64,000 bases of DNA from Sporosarcina sp. PTS2304 (GTDB lineage Bacteria; Bacillota; Bacilli; Bacillales_A; Planococcaceae): positions 1,955,001-2,019,000 of the forward strand of contig NZ_CP031230.1 in assembly GCF_003351785.1 (NCBI RefSeq), written 5' to 3'. This document shows positions 55,875-64,000 of this stretch, one piece after another (positions within the stretch are counted from its first letter, which is position 1; the number at the start of each line of letters is the position of its first letter). The position numbers were made by a program, and so were the translations under genes. Under the pieces are notes generated by a model. It had not been told where the DNA came from, searched no databases, and saw only the letters and a list, made by a program, of their open reading frames with translations.

Positions 55875-57608
55875 TTGAAGCCTATATCTAAGCTAGCATC
55901 TAAGATTTTACTCATCGTCCTTTTTGTCACGGCAATCGCTGCAGGGGTCACGTGGAATTACTTTCAGGGAGCTGGTGGAAAAGAAGTCTCTTTTGCCGAG
56001 ATGGAACGATTGATCGCTTCACATTCAGGCGATGCGCTGCTATTAAAAGAAACAGCCGATGGTGAACTTTCTATCTCAATCAATAACCAATCCTATATTA
56101 CGATGGTTCGTCCACAAAGTACTTTAGTGGATGATCTCGTCCAGAAGTACAATATATCGTATCAATACAAAACAGCAAACTCAGTAGGCGGCTGGGTCAT
56201 TAGCGGTCTTTTACTGACTGCTATGCTCACACTATTCATCCTTCATAAAAAAGGAAAACTGAACATCGGTGCGTCAGGTATGAAACACCAGGCATCAAAG
56301 GCGACCCCTCTTCCAGATATTACATTGGATGACATTGGTGGAATTCCTCCTGAGATGAAAGATGAAATTTCACAAACGTTAGAAATCTTTAAAAATCCTA
56401 AAGTTGCGAAAGAGATGAATATCGAATTGCCAAAAGGAATCTTACTTTACGGACCTCCAGGAACGGGTAAGACTTTGCTCGCACAAGCAATGGCGAAAGA
56501 AATCGGCGCTACCTTTTATTCTTCAAGCGGCGCAGCATTCACAGAACTTTTTGTCGGAGTTGGTGCGTCTCGTGTACGCACACTTTTCCAAAATGCTCGC
56601 AAACAAACTCCAGCTGTCATATTTATTGACGAAGTGGATGCGCTAGCTGCAAAACGAAAAGAACATGGCGGAGATGAAGCAGAAAAAACATTAACTGAAC
56701 TACTTGTCCAACTAGACGGTGGTCAAGACAATGATGGCATTCTATTTATTGCCGCAACTAATAGAAAAGATTTACTTGACGATGCATTTTTACGTCCTGG
56801 TCGTATTGATTTTACATTTAATGTCCAACTGCCCGACACGAAGGGACGTCGTGAAATTATCGACATTCATACGAATGGAAAAACCCTCGCGCCAAATGTT
56901 GCTGCTTCACTGGATACGCTAGCTGAAAGCACATCTGGTTTTTCTGGAGCTGAAATTAGCGGATTATTTGAAACTGCTAGCCGTCGTGCTATTCGTGAAG
57001 GTCGTACATTAATTGAAAAACATGACTTGGATTTTGCAATTGATCGTACAATTCTAGGAAATACAGCACGAACATTGAATGATCAAGAGACGAAACGTCG
57101 TGTTGCGATTCATGAGTCTGGCCACGCGCTGATTGCCGCTATTACAAAACCGGGTTCTGTACGGAAAGCGACTATTATTCCGAGAGGACAAGCACTCGGT
57201 TATGTAGCCCCTATTCAAAAGGAACTGCATTTATCGACAGCCAGTGAATTACTCGATCAAGTGAGTATGATTTTGGCCGGTGGTATCGCTGAACGCCTGT
57301 ATTTGGGTGAACATAGCATTGGTGTCAGCGGTGATGTAGAGCAAGCGAAAGATATTTTAGAACGTATGGTCAATACCGGGATTTTCCAAGATGGATTTTC
57401 CTTGATTTTCAATAAAGCTGAAAAAGAAGAAAAAATGCAGATGCTTTTTAACCAAGCTGCACAGAAAACTGAAACGTTACTTACGGAACATGCTTATCAG
57501 TTTGAGGAATTAGTGAACGCGTTATATAAAGAGGAAACGTTAGAAGGCACAGAAGTCCAGCGAATTGTGGAGTTGCCGACACCGAAAGAAGCTGTAGTGT
57601 TTATTTGA
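55875..57608 (+). CDS. FtsH-like membrane AAA+ metalloprotease (paralogue)
   Basis: About 577 residues from a TTG at 55875. Two membrane helices flank an extracytoplasmic domain (about residues 12-30 and 105-125). AAA module: Walker A GPPGTGKT, Walker B FIDEVDAL, arginine region DDAFLRPGRIDFTF. Protease domain: zinc motif HESGH and third ligand Asp in GVSGDVEQAKD. All catalytic residues are present, so it is likely an active FtsH-type protease, smaller than FtsH itself (~640). The ATG at 55839 overlaps a TATAAT, so the TTG with AAAAGGAG upstream was chosen; the start is uncertain. Confidence 0.82.
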   Translation: MKPISKLASKILLIVLFVTAIAAGVTWNYFQGAGGKEVSFAEMERLIASHSGDALLLKETADGELSISINNQSYITMVRPQSTLVDDLVQKYNISYQYKTANSVGGWVISGLLLTAMLTLFILHKKGKLNIGASGMKHQASKATPLPDITLDDIGGIPPEMKDEISQTLEIFKNPKVAKEMNIELPKGILLYGPPGTGKTLLAQAMAKEIGATFYSSSGAAFTELFVGVGASRVRTLFQNARKQTPAVIFIDEVDALAAKRKEHGGDEAEKTLTELLVQLDGGQDNDGILFIAATNRKDLLDDAFLRPGRIDFTFNVQLPDTKGRREIIDIHTNGKTLAPNVAASLDTLAESTSGFSGAEISGLFETASRRAIREGRTLIEKHDLDFAIDRTILGNTARTLNDQETKRRVAIHESGHALIAAITKPGSVRKATIIPRGQALGYVAPIQKELHLSTASELLDQVSMILAGGIAERLYLGEHSIGVSGDVEQAKDILERMVNTGIFQDGFSLIFNKAEKEEKMQMLFNQAAQKTETLLTEHAYQFEELVNALYKEETLEGTEVQRIVELPTPKEAVVFI

Positions 57609-57621
57609 CGTATTGAATGTA

Positions 57622-57675
57622 AAGAGCTGTCCAAGAAGTCAGTAGCGACTGATTTTTTGTGACAGTTCTTTTTTT
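57622..57675 (+). terminator. E-type terminator repeat after the FtsH-like gene
   Basis: AAGAGCTGTC / GACAGTTCTT outer stem (one G:U) and TCAGT / ACTGA inner stem, then a T-run, 13 bases past the stop. Confidence 0.85.
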
Positions 57676-57739
57676 GGATATAACTGTGCTGTTTTAAGTA
57701 TAGTGGTTAATGGGGAGAATCGTTACTGTGGGTATCATT

Positions 57740-57912
57740 TAATTGTTGTTTCTAGATGGTGGGAGTTCGACGGATGAGAGTAGTGGAGACGTTAGGTATG
57801 TCGTTTCGTTGCGTTTTATCCCGCGTTTTTTGGTAAGGAAGGAGAAGAAATCTTTTTGTTACTGACTGAAAACTGGCAGGGATCGACTAGTTGTTTTTCT
57901 CTGCCAGATTTA
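57740..57912 (+). repeat. Degenerate C repeat followed by degenerate F palindrome
   Basis: TGTTTCTAGATGGTGGGAGT, TTCGACGGATGAGAG and GTCGTTTCGTTGCGTT match the C copy at 17014-17100. The C core is absent. At 57873-57907 CTGGCAG / CTGCCAG frames TTGTTTTTCTCTGCC, a degenerate F. 57609-57929 has no gene. Confidence 0.6.
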
Positions 57913-57929
57913 TTTACTACACCATTCTG

Positions 57930-59246
57930 CTATTGTCGTCTACATGCTTCCATTGGCCAACCATCTTGAATACGTAAGGAAATCAACGGCTCGGGAATAG
58001 GTGCATGGTCACGTACGTTACGAAAAGTAAAACGCTTATATAACACGGCTATAATGAGTGTGGATTCAAGCATCGCAAATCTTGAACCGATACAGCTTCT
58101 TGATCCACCGCCAAAAGGAACATAACTAAAAGGTGCGTAGCGGTTGCCTGCAGCAAATCTGTCCGGATCAAATAATTCTGGTTGTGGAAATACTTCTTCA
58201 TTTCGATGAATGGCATACGGACAAATCATAAACGTACTGCCTTTTTTGAACGTTTTTCCAAACATCTCTTGCGGCTCTGCCAATTCCCTGTAAATTAGCC
58301 ACGCTGGCGGATACAGACGTAACCCTTCTTCAATAATCTGTTGTACGTAAGGTAATTTCTGCATCCATAAAAAAGGACTTCCAGCCAAATCGGCGTTCAT
58401 TAATTCTTCCACTAATTGTCGTTCCACTTTTTCATGACTCGCAATTTCCGCAAATAGCCATGCAAGTAAATTTGCAGTTGTCTCATGCCCTGCTAGAAGC
58501 ATTGTCATCATTTGATCACGCACTTCTTTATCAGGCAGACGATTGCCCTCTTCATCAGTCACAGCCCGCATCATACCTAAAAGTGTCCCTTGGAACCAAT
58601 CAGGATGATCTTTCGCCGCATGTAGTACATCCTCAATCATCTCTTCCAGTGTTTGAATCGCTTCTTTATGGCGCTGATTAGATTTTGTTGGGATCGATGC
58701 AGGAATGATAACTGGACTGAATAAAATATTGACGCTTTCCTCAATCGTAGTCGTTACCGCATCCGCCAGTCTTTTTTCCTCTCCTGAAACATCTGTCGAA
58801 AACATCGTTCGCGTAATAATCGACAATGTTAATTCCATCATCACACTATGTATATCGCACATACGCTCTTTCTCTACACGCTCAGCTACTTTTTCTGTTT
58901 CGTCTATAATGGCATATGCGTAGCGCTCAAGGGATTCTTTATAAAATGCTGGTTGGATATATTTCTTTTGTGCAGCATGCTTTACACTTTCCGAAGTCAG
59001 TACCCCTTCACCTACTGTTCTTTGTAAAACGGTCGTAGTTCTCCCTTTGACAAATGACGAATCATGCCGAATCAGAATTTCACGAATCGCTTCCGGACTG
59101 TTCACCACAAATGTTGGAGACACCCCTGTTTTCAATGAAATGACATCTCCGAGTGGTTGAACACGTGTAAAGAAAGCGATAGGATCACGCACAAATTGTA
59201 AGTAGTTTTGTAAGCGCGGCGTATCGATATCCTGTATTTTCACCAT
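57930..59246 (-). CDS. Cytochrome P450
   Basis: A 438-residue soluble P450. Marks: oxygen-binding helix I AGHETTANLLAW, E-X2-R in EEGLRLYPPAW, PERF-like FDPDRFA and haem loop FGGGSRSCIGSRFAMLE (Cys thiolate). No fused reductase, so it needs separate electron partners. Substrate unknown; similar Bacillales P450s act on fatty acids or terpenoids. No biosynthetic partners lie nearby. Confidence 0.92.
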   Translation of the reverse strand: MVKIQDIDTPRLQNYLQFVRDPIAFFTRVQPLGDVISLKTGVSPTFVVNSPEAIREILIRHDSSFVKGRTTTVLQRTVGEGVLTSESVKHAAQKKYIQPAFYKESLERYAYAIIDETEKVAERVEKERMCDIHSVMMELTLSIITRTMFSTDVSGEEKRLADAVTTTIEESVNILFSPVIIPASIPTKSNQRHKEAIQTLEEMIEDVLHAAKDHPDWFQGTLLGMMRAVTDEEGNRLPDKEVRDQMMTMLLAGHETTANLLAWLFAEIASHEKVERQLVEELMNADLAGSPFLWMQKLPYVQQIIEEGLRLYPPAWLIYRELAEPQEMFGKTFKKGSTFMICPYAIHRNEEVFPQPELFDPDRFAAGNRYAPFSYVPFGGGSRSCIGSRFAMLESTLIIAVLYKRFTFRNVRDHAPIPEPLISLRIQDGWPMEACRRQ

Positions 59247-59342
59247 ATACTCTCCTCCAAACTTTCACTAAATATACTCCTCTACACATGCCTGTATAAA
59301 CATCAACTATTTGGGCATCGTATAAAAAAGGAGGTGGGTCAA

Positions 59343-59498
59343 TTGGCAAAAGACGTACTATGCGAAGTGACAAACTGTAACTTTTGGGCATCTGGTAACA
59401 AATGTCGGGCAGAAGAAATTCGAGTGGTTACAAGAAAAGGTGAAAAAGCAAAAAATTCAGCAGAAACAGATTGTGAAACATTTGTTCCAAAAGTATAA
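59343..59498 (+). CDS. DUF1540 mini-protein
   Basis: A 51-residue protein from a TTG start at 59343 with AGGAGGTGGG upstream. Four cysteines (7, 12, 21, 44; CEVTNCNFWASGNKC, then DCETF) fit the DUF1540 metal-binding pattern. Clear ribosome site and a terminator support a real gene. Role unknown; relatives occur in spore-formers. Confidence 0.85.
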   Translation: MAKDVLCEVTNCNFWASGNKCRAEEIRVVTRKGEKAKNSAETDCETFVPKV

Positions 59499-59508
59499 TC
59501 CACCGATT

Positions 59509-59540
59509 GACAGCCGAGTGAACATACTTGGCTGTCTTTT
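59509..59540 (+). terminator. Terminator after the DUF1540 gene
   Basis: GACAGCC / GGCTGTC with a TTTT run. It abuts the end of the EamA gene on the other strand. Confidence 0.8.
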
Positions 59541-60429
59541 AACGTAGTGCTGGTCGCCTTCTCATCGTTTCCCAGTTCACTGCAATCACACTGACAATCG
59601 CAATTATTCCTCCAACTGTGGACAAAACACTCGGTAATTCCTGTAACCACACCCACGCCACTACAATCGCTACGACCGGTTCTATGTAAAGTAAACTGGA
59701 AACAGCTCCGGCATCTGCAATGGATAGCGCTGTAGACCATGTAACATAAGCAATAGTAGCAGGAATAATTCCCATATATATAGTAGCGAGTGTAGCTTCC
59801 ATCGTAGCCCCTTGAATTTCATTTATGATGCCTGGCGTAAAATATAGAAATGGTAATGTTCCTGCCCATGTAAAGTAAGCTGTTAACTCGATAGGTGTAT
59901 ATTTTTTAAATAAAGGCTTTTGAAAGACGAAAAAGAAAGATGTGGCGATGACGGCTACTATTATGAACCACGCACCTACGGAAACTTCCAAAGCTCCTTC
60001 TGAACTGCCGATTGTAATTAAAGCCACGCCCGCTAATCCAATAGCCATACCTATCCAACCTAATATACTCACTCGTTCCTTCAAAAAAATGATAGCAATA
60101 ATCGTAGTAAAAATTGGAACTGTTGCGATAAATAATCCTGCTGTACCGGCAGCAACCGTTTGTTCACCATACGTTAATCCAAAATGATAAACACTAATAC
60201 CTGTCCAACCTAATAATAAAATTTTCCACATATCCCGCCAAGCTGGAAAACGGATTTTCGTACCTGGCCAAAGTGCATATAAAATAAAGACTAGAGAGGC
60301 TACTGCGAAACGGGTTAACACGAGATGACCGGGTGAGTATCCTCCTAATAAACTGACTCGAATAGCTGCAAAACTAGAACCCCACGCAACAACTGTAAAC
60401 AATCCTAAATACAAAGCTTTTTTATTCAT
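59539..60429 (-). CDS. EamA/DMT family transporter
   Basis: A 296-residue drug/metabolite exporter with ten membrane helices in two EamA halves. Marks: FTVVAWGSSFAAIRVSL, LGWIGMAIGLAGVALI and YLEPVVAIVVAWVWLQE-like helix. Substrate unknown. The ATG at 60429 is preceded by GAGGTAGG. Confidence 0.88.
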   Translation of the reverse strand: MNKKALYLGLFTVVAWGSSFAAIRVSLLGGYSPGHLVLTRFAVASLVFILYALWPGTKIRFPAWRDMWKILLLGWTGISVYHFGLTYGEQTVAAGTAGLFIATVPIFTTIIAIIFLKERVSILGWIGMAIGLAGVALITIGSSEGALEVSVGAWFIIVAVIATSFFFVFQKPLFKKYTPIELTAYFTWAGTLPFLYFTPGIINEIQGATMEATLATIYMGIIPATIAYVTWSTALSIADAGAVSSLLYIEPVVAIVVAWVWLQELPSVLSTVGGIIAIVSVIAVNWETMRRRPALR

Positions 60430-60478
60430 GCGCAAACCTACCTCTACCCATAGATGATGGTCTTTCGTGGATGTCTAA

Positions 60479-60886
60479 TTACTTCAATTTAAACGTAGCT
60501 GTACAATGCGCAACCATTTCATCTTTTTCATTAAATAACTTTGCTTCTACTAGCGCTGTACTACGGCTTCGATTAATAACGGATGCTCTTGAGTAGACAG
60601 CCTCTTCTTTAACGGGCTTTAAAAATTGTGTCGCCATTTGAATAGTCATTACGTCATCTGAACCAAGCGAGCGACAAAGCATACCCATCGTCGTATCTAA
60701 AACAGACATATATATACCGCCATGAATAGTACCACGTACATTATCATATTCTTTACGGTACGGAAGATATAATTCTACACTTCCTTCTTCCAACTTTTGT
60801 GTCTGTAAACCTGCAAATGTCCAAAACGGACTTGTTTCAAAATCTTGCCGCACATTTTCTAAGTATTGCACTTTTGTATCATTCAT
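60479..60886 (-). CDS. PaaI-type hotdog thioesterase
   Basis: A 135-residue hotdog-fold protein with GTIHGGIYMSVLDTTMGML (the HGG-X-D catalytic region) and VINRSRSTALVEAKLFNE. It probably hydrolyses an acyl- or aryl-CoA; substrate unknown. The start at 60886 follows GGAGGG. Confidence 0.87.
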   Translation of the reverse strand: MNDTKVQYLENVRQDFETSPFWTFAGLQTQKLEEGSVELYLPYRKEYDNVRGTIHGGIYMSVLDTTMGMLCRSLGSDDVMTIQMATQFLKPVKEEAVYSRASVINRSRSTALVEAKLFNEKDEMVAHCTATFKLK

Positions 60887-61013
60887 TACTTTCCCTCCAA
60901 GAAGTGTCATTCTTTACTTTATACAATATCCTACTCGTGCTCATAGGACAATTTTTTTCGCCCTATTCGTATACGTCATCGTCATATTTTTTATTATTTT
61001 TCAAGGAAAAAGG

Positions 61014-61042
61014 TTTGTTTTTTCACCTATTTCCTTTATAAT
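61014..61042 (+). promoter_or_regulatory. Probable promoter of the speD-speA-speE operon
   Basis: TATAAT (61037-61042) is a perfect -10. TTTGTT (61014-61019) gives a 17-base spacing but is a weak -35. A transcript would start near 61049 and include the leader ORF and hairpin below. Confidence 0.6.
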
Positions 61043-61085
61043 GAAGACAATTTCATAAGTTTTTTAATTTAGGAAGAGTAAGACT

Positions 61086-61121
61086 ATGAGTACCACGTCA
61101 ACCAAATCACCTGTTATGTAA
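61086..61121 (+). CDS. Putative leader peptide upstream of speD
   Basis: Eleven codons, MSTTSTKSPVM, ending in TAA. AGGAAGAG lies upstream (61071-61078). Four of eleven residues are Thr/Ser repeats and the end is Lys-Ser-Pro-Val-Met. It sits between the promoter and a terminator hairpin, as in attenuation systems. Translation is not proven; it is short enough to arise by chance. Confidence 0.4.
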   Translation: MSTTSTKSPVM

Positions 61122-61173
61122 TGGACTAGAGGGTTATCCTCTACACGTTTATATACAAGCAAACAGAGTAAAG

Positions 61174-61233
61174 GTCTCTCTCCAATCTGTCATGTTTGTG
61201 TATCTGCATGTCGATTGGGGAGAGACTTTTTTT
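61174..61233 (+). terminator. Leader terminator (attenuator candidate) before speD
   Basis: A 14-base stem GTCTCTCTCCAATC (61174-61187) / GATTGGGGAGAGAC (61213-61226) with a single G:U pair, then seven T. No gene on this strand lies upstream, so the hairpin is in the speD leader and should stop transcripts unless prevented. A small perfect hairpin TAGAGG / CCTCTA lies at 61127-61143. Confidence 0.8.
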
Positions 61234-61266
61234 CGATACCGTAGAAAATTTGAAAAGAAAGGACGG

Positions 61267-62091
61267 ATGTTTAGGTTGGACAATAAGCTGAAGCTCTACG
61301 GCTTTAACAACCTCACCAAAACTCTTAGCTTCAACATTTATGATGTGAGCTATGCGAAAAGTCGACGAGAGCAAAGTGAGTATATCGCCTATATTGATGA
61401 GCAATATAATTCAGAACGGCTAACAAAGATTTTATACGATGTTACCGAAATGATCGGAGCACACGTATTAAACGTTAGTAAGCAAGATTATGATCCACAA
61501 GGAGCAAGCGTCACGTTAATGATTTCAGAGGAAAAGTTCCCTGCTTCACAAATTGACCCTTCTTGTAATCAAGGAGCCATCCCGTTTATGCCAGATAAAG
61601 ATTCCGTTGTCAGCCATTTAGATAAGAGTCACGTAACGGTTCATACGTATCCTGAATACCATCCCGATAATTCAATCGCAACCTTTCGAGTAGATATCGA
61701 CGTCTCTACATGTGGCGAGATTTCTCCACTAAATGCTTTGGATTATTTAATCGGCAGCTTTGATTCAGATATTATTACTGCAGACTATCGAGTTCGTGGA
61801 TTTACTAGAGATGTAGATGGCAGAAAGTTATTCATGGATCATTCCATGACTTCTATTCAAGATTTCATCGATCAAAAAACATTAGAAAAATATGACGCGA
61901 TTGACGTCAATGTTTATCAAGCAAATATTTTTCATACGAAGATGCTGATCAAAGAAATCGACTTACAAGATTACCTATTTAACAAGGATGTTTCAGAACT
62001 ACCGCCGAAAGAAAGACTTCAAATCTCTCATAATTTACGGAAAGAGATGATTGAAATCTTCAGTGGTTCCAACGTCTATGAAAATGAGTGA
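61267..62091 (+). CDS. speD: S-adenosylmethionine decarboxylase proenzyme, E. coli-type
   Basis: A 274-residue proenzyme that cleaves itself at a Ser to form a pyruvoyl enzyme, supplying decarboxylated SAM. The site is LDKSHVTVHTYPE (Ser121 with this start). YDVSYAKS, RADIDVSTCG-like and YLIGSFDSDIITADYRVRGF match the class 1a (E. coli) form, not the short B. subtilis class 1b. ATG 61267 is the most likely start; a TTG at 61276 is an alternative. Confidence 0.9.
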   Translation: MFRLDNKLKLYGFNNLTKTLSFNIYDVSYAKSRREQSEYIAYIDEQYNSERLTKILYDVTEMIGAHVLNVSKQDYDPQGASVTLMISEEKFPASQIDPSCNQGAIPFMPDKDSVVSHLDKSHVTVHTYPEYHPDNSIATFRVDIDVSTCGEISPLNALDYLIGSFDSDIITADYRVRGFTRDVDGRKLFMDHSMTSIQDFIDQKTLEKYDAIDVNVYQANIFHTKMLIKEIDLQDYLFNKDVSELPPKERLQISHNLRKEMIEIFSGSNVYENE

Positions 62092-62101
62092 GGAGAAAAC
62101 T

Positions 62102-63559
62102 GTGACACTATCCCAACATCGTGTTCCTATTATGGAAGCATTGCAACAATACCAAAAAGCACGCGTCGTTCCGTTTGACGTACCAGGACATAAACATGGG
62201 AGAGGCAATAAAGAACTTGCGGATTTCCTCGGAGAAACGTGCCTGCATCATGATGTGAATTCGATGAAACCACTCGACAATTTATGTCATCCGGTTTCAG
62301 TCATTCGAGAAGCAGAAGAATTGGCTGCTGAAGCTTTCGGTGCAAAACATGCCTTTCTTTTAGTCAACGGCACAACTTCAGCAGTTCAAGCGATGGTCAT
62401 GACCGCTTGTAAAGCAGGAGAGAAAATTATTATGCCGCGCAATGTTCACCGCAGTGCGATTAATGCATTAATTTTAAGCGGCGCTGTGCCTGTCTATGTT
62501 AATCCGGGTGTTGAAAAAGAATTAGGTATTCCACTAGGCATGGCAGTGGATGAAGTAAAACGAGCGATCTTAGCGAATCCAGATGCAAAAGCCATACTTA
62601 TAAATAATCCAACTTACTATGGAATTTGTTCAAATTTGCAGGCAATTACTAATTTAGCCCATGCACATGACATGCTTGTATTAGTAGATGAGGCGCATGG
62701 TACGCACTTTTATTTCAATGATAAACTACCTGCTTCCGCCATGTCTGTAGGCGCAGACATGGCTTCCATTAGTATGCATAAATCAGGCGGTTCTCTGACG
62801 CAGAGTTCCTTCTTACTTATCAACAACGAAGTCAGTGAAGGCTACACGCGGCAAATTATTAATCTAACTCAAACGACAAGCGGCTCCTATCTATTAATGT
62901 CTTCACTTGATATTTCCCGTAAAAATCTTGCGCTTCACGGACAGGAGATTTTTGATAAAGTCATACGGATGGCACAATATACACGTGATGAAATTAATAA
63001 GATAGACGGCTATTATGCATATTCTAAAGAATTGATCAATGGGGATACTGTATTCGACTTTGATGAATCCAAACTGTCGATACATACGCGCCAAATGGGG
63101 CTTGCGGGTATTGAAGTGTATGATATTTTACGTGATGAGTATGATATCCAAATTGAATTTGGAGATGTAGCCAATATTCTAGCTTATATTTCTGTTGGCG
63201 ATCGAACGCTTGATTTGGAACGTTTAGTCGCAGCATTAGCGGAAATTAAACGAAGATATAAAAAAGATCCGAGTTCATTATTTGATCATGAGTATATTAA
63301 TCCGACCATCGAACAAACACCGCAACAAGCATTTTACGCGGAAAAAGAAGTGATGCATTTAACAAATTCAGCAGGACGAATCGCCAGTGAATTCGTTATG
63401 TGTTATCCGCCAGGCATCCCTATTGTGGCGCCAGGAGAGCTAATTACAAAAGAAATTATACAATACATTGACTACTGTAAAGAAAAAGGCTGCTTCTTAA
63501 CAGGCACCGAAGATTCAAATGTGGAATACATCAATGTTGTAAGGGAGGCTGACCGATGA
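62102..63559 (+). CDS. speA: PLP-dependent arginine (Orn/Lys/Arg-family) decarboxylase SpeA
   Basis: A 485-residue fold-type I decarboxylase. VPGHKHGRGN, AHGTHFYFN and the PLP lysine in SISMHKSGGSLTQSS place it in the SpeA/CAD-like family. It probably makes agmatine. GTG 62102 is preferred because GAGGAG lies six bases upstream; earlier in-frame ATGs (62051, 62084) overlap speD. Lysine decarboxylase is the alternative, less likely beside speD and speE. Confidence 0.9.
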   Translation: MTLSQHRVPIMEALQQYQKARVVPFDVPGHKHGRGNKELADFLGETCLHHDVNSMKPLDNLCHPVSVIREAEELAAEAFGAKHAFLLVNGTTSAVQAMVMTACKAGEKIIMPRNVHRSAINALILSGAVPVYVNPGVEKELGIPLGMAVDEVKRAILANPDAKAILINNPTYYGICSNLQAITNLAHAHDMLVLVDEAHGTHFYFNDKLPASAMSVGADMASISMHKSGGSLTQSSFLLINNEVSEGYTRQIINLTQTTSGSYLLMSSLDISRKNLALHGQEIFDKVIRMAQYTRDEINKIDGYYAYSKELINGDTVFDFDESKLSIHTRQMGLAGIEVYDILRDEYDIQIEFGDVANILAYISVGDRTLDLERLVAALAEIKRRYKKDPSSLFDHEYINPTIEQTPQQAFYAEKEVMHLTNSAGRIASEFVMCYPPGIPIVAPGELITKEIIQYIDYCKEKGCFLTGTEDSNVEYINVVREADR

Positions 63560-64000
63560 ACCTATGGTACACAGAAGATCATTCACCACATGTTCGTTTT
63601 TCTATTCGTGTAGAAGAACAGCTTTATACAGGGACAAGCGAATTTCAGAAGATTGATGTCTTTCAAACGACTGAGTTCGGTAAAATTCTCACACTTGACG
63701 GCTATGTAATGGTGACAGAAAAAGATGAGTTCATCTATCATGACATGATTGTACACGTACCAATGGCGACTAATCCCGCCATCGAAAAAGTGCTCGTCAT
63801 TGGCGCTGGTGATGGCGGTACGGTTCGCGAATTGACAAGATATCCATCGATTAAACAAATTGATATGGTAGAAATTGATCAACAAGTAGTAGAGGTTTGT
63901 CAGAAATACTTACAACAAACAGCCTGTCAATTGACTGATCCGCGTGTTAACTTATATTACGAAGACGGTTTAAAATTTGTCCGTCAACAAGAAAATGCCT
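63556..64000 (+). CDS. speE: Spermidine synthase SpeE, truncated by the window edge
   Basis: The first 148 residues of a polyamine aminopropyltransferase. WYTEDHSPHVRFSIRV, TTEFGKILTLDGYVMVTEKDEF, HVPMATNP and VLVIGAGDGGTVRELTRY are all normal. It overlaps speA as ATGA, with AAGGGAGG upstream, so the operon is tightly coupled. Confidence 0.95.
   Translation, partial: MNLWYTEDHSPHVRFSIRVEEQLYTGTSEFQKIDVFQTTEFGKILTLDGYVMVTEKDEFIYHDMIVHVPMATNPAIEKVLVIGAGDGGTVRELTRYPSIKQIDMVEIDQQVVEVCQKYLQQTACQLTDPRVNLYYEDGLKFVRQQENA

Noticed and set aside
59339..59740. A 133-codon minus-strand frame covering the DUF1540 gene
   Set aside because: It is a shadow of the DUF1540 and EamA genes, which have better ribosome sites, terminators and family matches.
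61086..61266. N-terminal extension of SpeD from 61192
   Set aside because: It would translate through the terminator hairpin and give WGETFFRYRRKFEKK, which is absent from the family. The family start KLKLYGFNNLTK lies just after 61267.

Overview
The window looks like a chromosomal segment of a low-to-mid GC, endospore-forming, motile member of the Bacillales, most likely the Planococcaceae (Sporosarcina-like). Evidence: a gamma-type small acid-soluble spore protein, the spore-cortex deacetylase PdaA, PerR/Fur-type operators, AGGAGG ribosome sites with frequent GTG and TTG starts, and a gene order that (from memory) follows Bacillus subtilis from ygxA-ygzB-perR back through gsaB, ygaE/D/C, sspE, mutY, yfhP, yfhH, recX, yfhF, pdaA, a YfkK-type gene and a YflG-type methionine aminopeptidase. 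No rRNA, tRNA, CRISPR array, prophage or intact insertion sequence was found.

Layout. 1-8.2 kb: peroxide and haem-related core (perR under its own PerR box, a Bcp peroxiredoxin, GsaB) plus an ABC exporter and sspE. 8.3-9.5 kb: a composite intergenic repeat. 9.5-16.9 kb: repair and housekeeping (mutY, recX, yfhF, pdaA, class I fumarase). 17-19.3 kb: a ZosA-like metal ATPase behind a PerR box. 19.9-29.3 kb: membrane proteins, an AGCS symporter, motAB, an M29 aminopeptidase, carbonic anhydrase and a TspO-like protein. 29.5-30.5 kb: a second, inverted copy of the composite repeat. 30.6-40.4 kb: methionine aminopeptidase, a DEAD-box helicase, a FemX-like ligase, a chemoreceptor, an ATP-grasp protein, RluA, an LMW phosphatase, a SLAP-domain protein and YebC. 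40.8-49.6 kb: assimilatory sulfate reduction and siroheme (cysH-sat-cysC-sumT-sirB-sirC, facing cysJ-cysI). 50-53.9 kb: the efeOBU iron uptake operon with a Fur box. 54-60.9 kb: a DUF2157/GDYXXLXY pair, a second FtsH-like protease, a P450, a DUF1540 mini-protein, an EamA exporter and a thioesterase. 61-64 kb: the polyamine operon speD-speA-speE, the last gene cut by the window edge.

How genes work together. Sat, CysC, CysH and CysJI take sulfate to sulfide, and SumT/SirC/SirB make the siroheme that CysI needs. SpeA supplies agmatine and SpeD supplies decarboxylated SAM for SpeE. EfeO/B/U form a ferrous/ferric uptake system. PerR probably ties its own gene and the ZosA-like pump to peroxide stress.

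Most interesting signals. (1) The speD leader carries an 11-codon upstream ORF followed by a perfect intrinsic terminator, with no upstream gene on that strand, which points to an attenuator for polyamine synthesis. (2) Intergenic DNA is populated by an interrelated set of structured repeats. Three families (A, B, C) share a core, but each has its own complementary closing arms, as expected of a conserved folded RNA or single-strand-mobile element. They assemble into ~1 kb composites (A-A-linker-B-B-D), two of which sit inverted about 20 kb apart. (3) A terminator-like repeat (E) and a palindromic repeat (F) sit just past stop codons and always in the same orientation relative to the gene.
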